Below are positions 44,067 to 52,615 of a stretch of 64,000 nucleotides of DNA, one piece after another. A program made the translations under genes and the position numbers. The DNA is taken from positions 1 through 64,000 of the forward strand of contig NZ_JBHLXE010000038.1 of assembly GCF_042432445.1 (NCBI RefSeq), given 5' to 3'. Source of the stretch: Thorsellia kenyensis. GTDB lineage: Bacteria; Pseudomonadota; Gammaproteobacteria; Enterobacterales; Thorselliaceae. The notes under the pieces were generated by a model that saw nothing but the letters and a program-made list of their open reading frames with translations, was not told where the DNA came from and made no database searches. Within the stretch, counting starts at the first letter, position 1, and each line of letters starts with the position of its first letter.

Positions 44067-45776
44067 CTAACTCTTTTTATTATTTAAATTAGTATTAATT
44101 GAAGGTCGATAATCATCTGCTTTAATTGGTGTATGCTTTTTTATATACTCATTAAAGACGAAGCTACTTAAAAATTGAGTTTCCATGAAATTTTCATGAT
44201 CGTATATTCTAGGGTAACCGAACAAACCTAGCGAATATAGCTTTAATGTGGCTAAACGATAAGTTTTGTTTTCATCTAAAGGAATATTTTTAATTTTTAT
44301 ATTGCTAAGACTTGAATCATTATTGATATCAAATGTTACGTTGGTCTGGAATGATTTGTTATACATTTTTTGAATATATTTTTTTAATTCATATCCCTTT
44401 AAATCAATAAAAACAACTTTATTTGCGTCTTTATTGCTCAGATCATACTCTATGAAAGGATAATATCTTAATGATTTTAGAATTTGTAAATATGTAATTT
44501 TACCTGAAGGAATAGACTCTGATGTGCTTTCTGGGCCTATAATTGCCAAATCAGCTGCTGTTTTTTCAATTATAGCCGCCATTAATAATTCATATAGACG
44601 TGTTTTTTTACTTTCATAATTTTCATCATAATTTACAACAGTGGTTGATAGCCTTTTATCAACAAAACCGACCCTATCATTTACAATTTTATTATTAGCA
44701 ATTTCATTATAGGGTTTTAACAATTCTAGCATGGTTTTAGAAGGGGAAATCTGTGCACCTATGTTTTCTATATAGACCTCATCAGTTGGTCCTCTGTATT
44801 GATATCTAATATTAACAGGGATTAATTCATAGTGAACCAATTTGATTTCTCCGTTTAAATATTCAAAATCTGCTCGACCAACATACTTACCTGAGTCTCC
44901 AGCTTGCATAATCCATGTGCCATTTTGATAATGGGGAAGGCAATTTGCTAGAGTGTTTTTATTGATTTTTCTATATTGATAAATTGAGGGTATACAAATA
45001 GTATGATGTGAATGTCCTCCAATGATTAAATCAAAAGTACCCTTTGGTAATTTATTTGCTAACGAGACATCATCTGAAGCTTTTGAGGTGCTTTTTACTG
45101 ATTGGTCATATCCTAAATGACTAAGCCCTATTGTAATGTCAGGTATTTGCAATTGCTCTAGTTGATTGATGACTTTCAATGTTTCCTTTTCAGGTGGTCT
45201 GACATCTATATTGTCAATATGTTCTATATGGTTAAATCGGGTAATGTTCTCTGTACTTAATCCAATAACGGCTATGTTTAAATCGGATTTTTTTAGTAAT
45301 GTGAAAGGTTTAAAAAGGCGATTATCAGTATTTTTTTCATAAATATTTGCAGAGATAAATGGAAATTTAGCCCAACTTGCTTGCTGTTTTAATATAGGCA
45401 GAGGGTTATCAAATTCATGATCACCAATGACCATAGCGTCATATCCAATTAGATTCATGCCTTTGATATCAGGTTCAGCAAATAAAACTTCAGAACGAGC
45501 ATCACCTGTATTAATGTCACCTGCATCTAATAATAGTACTTCTCCACCATTATTCAGCACCTCTTTTCTAATTGACTCAATCAATGTCATCCTTGCTGAG
45601 ATTCCTGTTCCCTCATTATAATCTTCCCAAAATGCACCGTGATGGTCATTGGTATGAAGTATGGTTATATTATATGTTTTATCTTTTTCATAAGACATGC
45701 CAGTATTGGGTAACAAGTTAAATCCAATGAAGATAGCCGCATAATAACGACGAAGATTTTTTTTATTTAATAGCAT
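44067..45776 (-). CDS. ushA: UshA-type 5'-nucleotidase/UDP-sugar hydrolase, periplasmic
   Basis: A 569-aa protein (E. coli UshA 550 aa) with an N-terminal signal sequence (RRYYAAIFIGFNLLPNTGMS). The metallophosphoesterase domain has ILHTNDHHGAFW (metal ligands Asp and His), LLLDAGDINTGDARSE, the GDHEFDNP block (residues 118-125) and GGHSHHTIC (about 254). The 5'-nucleotidase C-terminal domain follows. It dephosphorylates external nucleotides and splits UDP-sugars so that nucleosides can be taken up. Two metal-site positions differ from E. coli UshA: Asn116 is Asp119 here, and Gln254 is His. The second is common in the family, the first is not. The ribosome site is weak. Confidence 0.82.
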   Translation of the reverse strand: MLLNKKNLRRYYAAIFIGFNLLPNTGMSYEKDKTYNITILHTNDHHGAFWEDYNEGTGISARMTLIESIRKEVLNNGGEVLLLDAGDINTGDARSEVLFAEPDIKGMNLIGYDAMVIGDHEFDNPLPILKQQASWAKFPFISANIYEKNTDNRLFKPFTLLKKSDLNIAVIGLSTENITRFNHIEHIDNIDVRPPEKETLKVINQLEQLQIPDITIGLSHLGYDQSVKSTSKASDDVSLANKLPKGTFDLIIGGHSHHTICIPSIYQYRKINKNTLANCLPHYQNGTWIMQAGDSGKYVGRADFEYLNGEIKLVHYELIPVNIRYQYRGPTDEVYIENIGAQISPSKTMLELLKPYNEIANNKIVNDRVGFVDKRLSTTVVNYDENYESKKTRLYELLMAAIIEKTAADLAIIGPESTSESIPSGKITYLQILKSLRYYPFIEYDLSNKDANKVVFIDLKGYELKKYIQKMYNKSFQTNVTFDINNDSSLSNIKIKNIPLDENKTYRLATLKLYSLGLFGYPRIYDHENFMETQFLSSFVFNEYIKKHTPIKADDYRPSINTNLNNKKS

Positions 45777-46368
45777 TGCATGATTTATCAGATTTGATGT
45801 ATGAACAACGAATAAAGGTATTACTAAATGACATTAGCCTGTATTCAAATTAATTATAAACAATAAGCTATAATACCATATATAAGCTAGGAAGGATAAA
45901 TTGAAATTACTTTTATCTCTTTAAATAATTTGATCAGTCACATTGAGACAGAATAAAGAATAGATAAAACAAAAGTTAAAGATAATAGGGAAAACAACAA
46001 TTGTTAATTGTTAATTGTTAATTGTTAATTGTTAGCTATCTATTCTCAACGATATTCTTAAAATATGGATACTATTGAAGTCTTCTTAAAAAATATTATG
46101 TGCATGAAAAATAAATTGTTTTGATTACGAACTGACCGATGGCTGGCAATGACAAGCGACTTTCCCTTTTTATCTTATACATGTGTTTTTTTATGCGTTG
46201 GATTGTCACTCTTAGCTGTGTTTAAGATCACGTTATTCTACAAATAAATATTGATTGAAATCCATCAGTGTTTAGTATAAAAAAACCAAAAACATCAAGC
46301 TGGTCGGTATATTTTTTTAACTAATATTGGACATCTTGACTAATGCTTGATAGCTTCCCAGCGAATAG
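45777..46368. other. Intergenic gap with heptamer array
   Basis: This 592-base gap between ushA and the toxin relic contains the TTGTTAA array (46001-46035) and otherwise AT-rich sequence with no gene. Confidence 0.55.
46001..46035. repeat. Tandem heptamer TTGTTAA, four perfect copies plus one variant
   Basis: Perfect copies at 46001-46007, 46008-46014, 46015-46021 and 46022-46028, then TTGTTAG at 46029-46035. TTGTTAA is the exact reverse complement of the TTAACAA unit repeated in the ugpB-ugpA gap. Confidence 0.9.
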
Positions 46369-47118
46369 TATTATCAGTATAATGAACCTATTTGGGAAAA
46401 AACAGATAAATGGATTAAACAAACAGATAAATCTTTTGCTGAGGGTAAGGGATCGTTAATCAAACAATTGATTTGGATAAAGCAAGCCCCAGCATTAAAC
46501 ACACTGAAGGATTTATGGTATTTATATCCAATTCAATTTTTAGAGCAATTTTAAACATCTGATAGGTTATCCGATATTATATTTTCTTTAAATATTAAAC
46601 TCCAGTATGATGATTATAATCATAAATTTTATTGGTCATTAGAATTGCCTGAATATCACTAGCCAGGTACTAATAATATACAGGGGCATTATCTCGCATT
46701 TGGAAACAGGAGAAATGAAGCGGCTAGAGCTCATGCGGCCAGAGAGCTGTACTGGTATACTTATTTTGGACACTCATTAAGAGGTGATAGAATAAGTATC
46801 ATTAAATAATGATGGACAAATAACCACCTTACAGGCTTATTCTTTTTTGATGACGATATCCTTACAACCTTAAAGGCTGTTAGAGCATTAGATGTTAAGT
46901 TATTCCAACATGAATTTTATCCATTAGCTAGCTTATTATTTAACACTGAGCTTTATTTTTTAAGTAACAATAAGGCTCCTAAGCTGCTTAAAAATCTAAA
47001 AAATAGCAACTATGAAGCTGCTGCTTATGAGTTTTTAGATATAATAAATGGCAATACAAGTGGTTTAGTTAATCGCCGTAAAGAAAAAAATAACATGTTT
47101 CTACATGGTATTTCTTAA
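46369..47118 (+). pseudogene. Degenerate toxin gene ending in a GH24 lysozyme fragment
   Basis: One reading frame stays coherent for about 250 codons but has four in-frame stops (46552 TAA, 46660 TAG, 46807 TAA, 46810 TGA). The first part (EPIWEKTDKWIKQTDKSFAEG..., then ELYWYTYFGHSLRGDR) is an unrecognised domain. The last 95 codons match the C-terminal lobe of T4-type (GH24) lysozyme: FDDDILTTLKAVRAL, LFNTELYFLSN, LLKNLKNSNYEAAAYEFLDI, and the closing GLVNRRKEKNNMFLHG. The N-terminal lysozyme lobe with the catalytic Glu is missing, apparently deleted at about 46815. The arrangement suggests a former antibacterial effector, perhaps type VI delivered; delivery is inference. It ends 16 bases before the next start codon. 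Confidence 0.7.
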
Positions 47119-47134
47119 AATCATTGGAGTTTTT

Positions 47135-48436
47135 ATGAATAATATTAAAATCAGTATGCTACTGTTGTTATTTTTATATGCGATCCCATCTGTAGTTGTG
47201 GCTGATGACCGTTATTGGGTATTTGATAGCATAAGGGTAAAACCAGAAGATAAAGAACTTTTATCTGCCTGGGGTGGCGTTGATATTGAAGGAGTGTCTA
47301 ATTATTTTGCCCAACGACCGATTACGTTAACAGAAAAAAATGCGTTACTCAGCGATAAGTGTAAGAAGCAATATAAATTAATGTCTAATAGATTAGATCA
47401 AGAATTAATTAATGGTCAAATTCAATTAATAGATGAAAAAAGCATAGCAGAAAGGAAAGATTTTTTTAAATCAGCTTCTGTTGATGTTAATAATGATAGC
47501 CCAATAGAGTATCTTTTCCTAAAAGATGCTACAGAATGTCAGATTACCCCGTTTACGGCAGGGAATATATACATATATAATGAAAACTTACTATTTAATT
47601 ATGGTTTGTTGACTGTTAAATATAAGTTGGCGCCTTTATTGAATTTACCCGCAATATCACAGAAAATCAATATTTTACCTAGTAGCTACCCATATTTATG
47701 TCATTACTATGAAATAGAGACGGACGAATGCTATGAACGCTATCCCTCGCACAAACTTTATCAGACTTTTTATCACCCTGAGAAAAAAACAGAATATACA
47801 GTCTTATTAATTGAAAAAGAGGCGCAAGATTCAATTTATGTTGTATTTGCTACCACACAGTATGAATCTCCTAAACCAGTTATGCAATTTATACCTGGTG
47901 AGAATAACATTGACTTTACTTTAGATGGAGCGAATTTAATCGTAAGTTTGAGTCATGGTGAACAATTATTAGACACATGGATAATTGATAATGTGACCAT
48001 TTATCAGGATGGTACTTCGATATCTAAACAATGGCCTTGGAACGACCCTAAGTTATCTGAAAATCTTTATGGGGTCAAATTTGAATTTGATGATGTTCAG
48101 AAAAGATTTTGTCGTTATTACATAAATGATTTAAAGATGGATTTATCATTTGCATCTAGTTGTAAAATTGATAAGCCTTTATTGGAGTCATACAGAGATT
48201 TTGCAGCCGAAAAACAACTTATCAAGTTTCCTGAAGACATTAAGCTAAATGAAAATAAAATTTTTAATATTAAGGATGAACTGAATGAATACTCACTTAG
48301 TTATATATGGAAAAATGCTCATGAGCTCACTATCATGATAGGATCCGCTTCAACATCAGATAAATTTTTTTTTAGTGAGAAGAACAATAAAACAACATTT
48401 AAAAGTTATTTTAATGCCTTGGAGTACACGCCTTGA
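47135..48436 (+). CDS. Exported protein next to the dead lysozyme toxin; possible immunity protein
   Basis: 433 aa from ATG 47135, chosen because GGAG precedes it by 5 bases and it gives a clean signal peptide (KISMLLLLFLYAIPSVVVA, then DDRYWVF). An upstream in-frame ATG at 47105 lies inside the toxin relic. I do not recognise the family. The mature part is soluble, acidic and beta-rich, with at least nine cysteines, including a CHYYEIETDEC cluster (about residue 190), compatible with disulfides in the periplasm. A periplasmic protein directly behind a lysozyme-type toxin is where a cognate immunity protein would be expected. The frame is intact although the toxin is ruined. The immunity role is an inference from position. 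Confidence 0.65.
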   Translation: MNNIKISMLLLLFLYAIPSVVVADDRYWVFDSIRVKPEDKELLSAWGGVDIEGVSNYFAQRPITLTEKNALLSDKCKKQYKLMSNRLDQELINGQIQLIDEKSIAERKDFFKSASVDVNNDSPIEYLFLKDATECQITPFTAGNIYIYNENLLFNYGLLTVKYKLAPLLNLPAISQKINILPSSYPYLCHYYEIETDECYERYPSHKLYQTFYHPEKKTEYTVLLIEKEAQDSIYVVFATTQYESPKPVMQFIPGENNIDFTLDGANLIVSLSHGEQLLDTWIIDNVTIYQDGTSISKQWPWNDPKLSENLYGVKFEFDDVQKRFCRYYINDLKMDLSFASSCKIDKPLLESYRDFAAEKQLIKFPEDIKLNENKIFNIKDELNEYSLSYIWKNAHELTIMIGSASTSDKFFFSEKNNKTTFKSYFNALEYTP

Positions 48437-48815
48437 CCAGTGATTGTATTTTTTTATGCAGATGAGTCATACAAAGAGAAATACATTTGAGGGGATGTAA
48501 ATACATGGTGGAATGTTTTGAAGTCAATTATGAGGAGGTTGGCATGCTGTACTTAAGATTGTGGAAGTCCCCAAAGTATAGGTAGAGAAGAGCAGCTATT
48601 AAATCAGCCCTAGCAGTAATATTTAAGTAATGTTTTGGTAATACTAGGGTTAAAAGGCGATTTAAATCGTTAGATGTTAGCCCTATAGATTAGGATAGTT
48701 ATCACAAGACGCTAGTGTACTATTCTACCCTTCAAAAACTCTCTCATTTAATTCTTTCGAAGTCAATATATTACGGTTCGTTATGGCATATTAAAAACAT
48801 TTTTTAGAGGCTAAT
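48437..48815. other. Intergenic gap before the transposase relic
   Basis: 379 bases with only short frames, none recognisable. Local GC is uneven, which fits an accessory patch with mixed debris. Confidence 0.4.
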
Positions 48816-49191
48816 ATGAATAATGAAACCATTTTCAATTTTACTGCAGAAATATTTTCTAGTGATTTACATGCTAAACGAATTTCATCATTATCAAATG
48901 CAGTAACAGAAGTGATTAAAAATGGTTATCTTGCTGTTCACTTAATTGGAAAAGGACTTGCACAAGCAAAAGGTCTCGATAGCAAACATCCAATTCAATA
49001 ATCTGTTAGATTATTGAGTAATGGTAGCATTAATTTAGAAGTCCTTACTTATGTGGCTTAAGCATATTATAGGTGCAAATAATGATCTTACTTATTGGAA
49101 TGAATTAAATAGGCATATTATGTGCATTAGAGAGGCTTTATCCTCTAAATTCGACTATGAAATTCATTTGAAACAGATTAAAAATAATTGA
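48816..49191 (+). pseudogene. IS4-type transposase relic
   Basis: The first frame (48816-49001) encodes FSSDLHAKRISSLSNAVTEVIKNGYLAVHLIGKGLAQAKG and SKHPIQ, the N-terminal region of IS4-family transposases (compare the GRGLA...TKHAIKQVDRLLSN pattern). It ends at an in-frame TAA, but homology continues past it (VRLLSNGSINLEVL) and then, after a frameshift near 49050, as WLKHIIGANNDLT. The catalytic core that should follow is absent and the frame ends at 49191. It is a dead, internally deleted insertion-sequence remnant. I see no terminal inverted repeats. Confidence 0.65.
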
Positions 49192-49528
49192 GTGAGCGCG
49201 AAAATAGATTTTTTTATAAGATACCTCTCCTGTGTCTATGTATGGTTTTCTTTAGTCGAGGTTTTATCATTCCAAATTTTTATTAGTTAGATGTAACATT
49301 CAGTTTTTTAATGAAAAAATGGAGTTAAAATATAATGAATGGGCTTTGTGATGTCATCCCTTTTTCTAGGAATAGCATATTTTTTCAAATATATAACCTA
49401 TTGCTATAGGTCATTCATTTTAGTTATTGGTAAAAGTTTTTTTTATTTTTTACTCTTAGAGTTTGGCTGATTGTAGTGAGTATGTAATAAAACTATTTAT
49501 TTAAAATTAAAGAGATTAGGGGCGGAGA
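49192..49528. other. Intergenic gap upstream of the third peptide-binding protein
   Basis: 337 AT-rich bases; no gene seen. It must contain the promoter of the third importer, but no motif stands out. Confidence 0.4.
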
Positions 49529-51184
49529 ATGAAGCAACAATTTAAGAGTAAATGGTCTAATTTGAGTCTTTGGCTTTTGGTGCCATTTTTTATGGTTGGG
49601 TGTGATGGTCAATCTAGTGCTGCACAAAATGAAAATTCAAAGCCCGCGGCACCTACCGAAGAGCAGGCTGCAAAAAATGTGGCTGGGGATGCTAATCCAA
49701 CTCCTGGAGGTAATCTTATCATAGCGGTGCAAGATGATCCTCGGGTTATGAATGCATTATATGCAAATGACAGGGTGACTTTAACAATAAATCAATCACT
49801 TAATTCACCATTATTTTATATAGAGCCTGATGGAAGTAAAACATACGTACTTGCTGAAAGTATAGAACATTCAGACGATAATTTAACGTATACTGTACGT
49901 TTAAAAGAGGGCCTTAAATGGCATGATGGTAAACCGATTGTTGCTGATGATCTTGTTTTTACCATGAACGCAATATTAGATGAAAAGCAAAAAAGTTCTA
50001 AAAGATTTTATTTTGTCTTTAATGATAAACCATTGACAGTTAAGAAAATTGATAATTTAACCGTTCAATACACTCTGCCTGAAACATCTGCAGCATTTGA
50101 AGCAATGCTTTCTTTAGCTTTTCCTATCCCATCACATGTTTATCAAAACGAAGTTGATATTCAATTGAGTGAACACAATCAAAAGCCCATTGGATCAGGT
50201 CCTTTTAAGTTTGATTCTTATAAGCCTGGTGAGTATGTAAAATTGGTTCGTTTTGACGATTATCTCCTTGGGCCTGCATATCTAGATTCAGTTATTTATC
50301 GTATCGCGAAAGATCCAAATAATGCCAATATAGCGCTTCAAAATGGTGAGCTAAATATGCGTAAAATTGATGCTGTTGAATACAGTAAATTGAATGAACT
50401 GAATCAATTTAATATGGTTATTTATCCAGAAGGGCGTTTAAATTATATGGTTTTTAATTTAAATACTCCAGATTTACAAAATAAAGCCATTCGTCAAGCA
50501 ATCGCTTATGCGATTAATAAAGAAGATATGTTAACCGTCGCATATGATTCTTTGGATTTTGCACTGCCTGGTACCTCAATTTTTACGCCTGATACACTAT
50601 ATAAGTCTATTCCCACAGACCAATATGACTTTAATATTGATAAAGCAAAAGAGTTAGTACAAAACTCAGGTATTAATGCTCCTTCATTTAAGATGGCTTA
50701 TGTCAACACCATTCCCTATCAAGAATCACAAGCTATTTATTTACAGCAGCAATTAAAGAATATTGGAATTGATATCAAGTTACAGCCGCTGGATTTAGCT
50801 GCATATGGACAAATGTCCTTAGATCCTAATAACACAGCCTATGATATAAGTTTTGGTGGATATATCATGGGACAAGAGCCCGATGCATATAAAACTCTTT
50901 ATCTAAGTGATGCACCTTATAACTATTCACATTATAAAAGTAAAGAATTAGATGAGTTATGGAAAGCAGGGGCATCGACATTAGAACCTGCTAAAAGACA
51001 AGAAATTTATCAAAAAATTCAAGCGCACATCATGGAAGAAATGACTGTTTATCCTATTACATATGATAAAGCAATTATTGCGGTTGATAAAAAGTTTGGT
51101 GGGCTTGAAGAAGCAATGCCTAAACCTGTATTCTTATTTAGAGATTTGAGTAAAATTTATCTTATTAAAGATAGTAAGTCGTAG
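49529..51184 (+). CDS. Oligopeptide-binding lipoprotein (cluster 3)
   Basis: A 551-aa SBP_bac_5 protein with a lipoprotein signal ending in the lipobox FMVGC (about residue 29). A flexible Ala/Pro/Glu/Asn linker follows, then the mature domain starting TPGGNLIIAVQDDPRVMNALYAND. This makes it membrane-anchored, as in Gram-positive AppA/OppA, and unlike the soluble DppA and cluster 2 proteins here. Landmarks: LAESIEHSDDNLTYTVRLKEGLKWHDGKPIVADDLVFTM, PIGSGPFKFDSYKPGEYV and IRQAIAYAINKEDM. It likely binds longer peptides, but specificity is not readable. Ribosome site GGCGGAG. First gene of a five-gene importer. Confidence 0.87.
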   Translation: MKQQFKSKWSNLSLWLLVPFFMVGCDGQSSAAQNENSKPAAPTEEQAAKNVAGDANPTPGGNLIIAVQDDPRVMNALYANDRVTLTINQSLNSPLFYIEPDGSKTYVLAESIEHSDDNLTYTVRLKEGLKWHDGKPIVADDLVFTMNAILDEKQKSSKRFYFVFNDKPLTVKKIDNLTVQYTLPETSAAFEAMLSLAFPIPSHVYQNEVDIQLSEHNQKPIGSGPFKFDSYKPGEYVKLVRFDDYLLGPAYLDSVIYRIAKDPNNANIALQNGELNMRKIDAVEYSKLNELNQFNMVIYPEGRLNYMVFNLNTPDLQNKAIRQAIAYAINKEDMLTVAYDSLDFALPGTSIFTPDTLYKSIPTDQYDFNIDKAKELVQNSGINAPSFKMAYVNTIPYQESQAIYLQQQLKNIGIDIKLQPLDLAAYGQMSLDPNNTAYDISFGGYIMGQEPDAYKTLYLSDAPYNYSHYKSKELDELWKAGASTLEPAKRQEIYQKIQAHIMEEMTVYPITYDKAIIAVDKKFGGLEEAMPKPVFLFRDLSKIYLIKDSKS

Positions 51185-51618
51185 TTAATTACGGTCACTA
51201 TTCCATAGCCATTAATTTTTAAATACAGATAATTAGCGCTAAAAAGGTTTATGGAGCGACTATTTAAAAGAGTCGATGAGTAAAATAGAGGGTTGACTCT
51301 TTTCCCTGTTTTACTCATATCTTAATTTATTTGTGGGTTAGTAAGTCTTCTTTTGCTTTTTTTTAGGCGAATATAAAGCATCACGATTGAAATGATTAAT
51401 AGAGATTATTTCGCATCAAATTTTGTACATTGAATATTTATTCTTGAATTTTTACTTTAGTATTTTGTTTTAATAAGCACAATTAAAACAATTTTATACA
51501 GCATAAAAGTGCATAAAAGACACATACTGGCATTTTTAATAAATAACAGTTAACGTAATAAAATTATAATGAATTTTGAATAGATATTTGTTCATTGAGG
51601 AATGATTAGGGAGAAAAA
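51185..51618. other. SBP-permease gap of cluster 3
   Basis: This 434-base gap contains the interleaved inverted repeats at 51266-51318. The remainder is AT-rich; no gene is seen. Confidence 0.5.
51266..51318 (+). promoter_or_regulatory. Interleaved inverted repeats (A-B-A'-B') between SBP and permease, cluster 3
   Basis: A: AAAAGAGTC (51266-51274) pairs with A': GACTCTTTT (51295-51303). B: ATGAGTAAAA (51276-51285) pairs with B': TTTTACTCAT (51309-51318). All pairings are perfect, and the order A-B-A'-B' means both stems can form together only as a pseudoknot, or otherwise exclude each other as alternative hairpins. Confidence 0.65.
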
Positions 51619-52566
51619 TTGATTGTTTTTTTATTAAATAGAATTTATCAGGCGATACCTTTACTATTTTTTATAAGTTTCGTCTCTTTTTTTATGATTA
51701 AACTCGCGCCAGGTGATCCTATCTTAGCCTATGCCTTACCGGGTATGGATGCACAAACACTAGAGAGAATTCGTATTGACTTAGGATTAGATCAACCACT
51801 GCATATACAGTATTGGCGCTGGTTGACCAATATGTTACAAGGTGAATGGGGATACTCATTGACTAAGCATAGACCTGTGTTGACACTCATTACAGAACGC
51901 TTGCCTGCTACATTATTGCTCATGGGAACCTCCTTTGTTATTTCTATTCTAATAGCGATACCTTTGGCATTGATAAGTGCTGCTAATCCAAACAGTTGGC
52001 TAGATAGAAGTTTAAGTCTTTTTTCATATGTGGGGTTATCAATCCCCCTTTTTTGGTTTGCGATTATGCTTAGTTATTTCTTTTCCTCCTATCTTAATTG
52101 GTTACCGAGTTTAGGCATGCGCAGTATGGGAGTCGATTCAACCTGGGATGTGATTAAGCATATGATTTTGCCTTGCATCGGATTAGTTTTCTTGCATGTT
52201 TCTGTTTTTAGTCGTTATATTCGATCTCATGCATTATCTCAATTAAATTCGGAATATGTTCAAGTTCAATTAGCCTATGGTGCTTCTCCTAGAAGTATTC
52301 TTTGGCGGCATGTACTAAAAAACACGCTGTTACCTCTTATTACTTTGGCAGGTATGTCATTACCAGAACTGATAGCAGGTGCGTTTATTACGGAGACAAT
52401 CTTTTCTTGGCCTGGTATGGGAAGTTTAGGGATAGAGGCAGTGTTTTCTTTAGATTTTCCATTAATAATGGCCATTACATTATTTTCTTCGATGGCACTT
52501 ATTTTAGGAAATTTATTGGCAGATATTCTTTATGCCTATGTAGATCCACGTATTAAATTAAAGTGA
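51619..52566 (+). CDS. Oligopeptide ABC transporter permease, B type (cluster 3)
   Basis: A 315-aa permease starting with TTG, supported by AGGGAG (51608-51613) at proper spacing. No ATG gives the complete first membrane helix. It contains MIKLAPGDPILAY (about residues 26-38), LQGEWGYSLTKHRPV and the coupling loop EYVQVQLAYGASPRSILWRHVLKNTLLPL (about 213-241), and ends VDPRIKLK. The usual Ala-Arg-Ala-Lys-Gly of the loop is changed to QLAYGAS. Six membrane segments. Confidence 0.87.
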   Translation: MIVFLLNRIYQAIPLLFFISFVSFFMIKLAPGDPILAYALPGMDAQTLERIRIDLGLDQPLHIQYWRWLTNMLQGEWGYSLTKHRPVLTLITERLPATLLLMGTSFVISILIAIPLALISAANPNSWLDRSLSLFSYVGLSIPLFWFAIMLSYFFSSYLNWLPSLGMRSMGVDSTWDVIKHMILPCIGLVFLHVSVFSRYIRSHALSQLNSEYVQVQLAYGASPRSILWRHVLKNTLLPLITLAGMSLPELIAGAFITETIFSWPGMGSLGIEAVFSLDFPLIMAITLFSSMALILGNLLADILYAYVDPRIKLK

Positions 52567-52615
52567 ACCTTATGTATTTGGTTATGTCAGATGAAAGTCA
52601 AGTTAAGGATAAATC

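Noticed and set aside
46369..47118. Toxin relic considered as a prophage endolysin
   Set aside because: No holin, spanin or other phage gene is nearby, and the lysozyme lobe is fused to a long upstream non-phage-like domain, so a competition-type effector fits better, though phage origin cannot be excluded.
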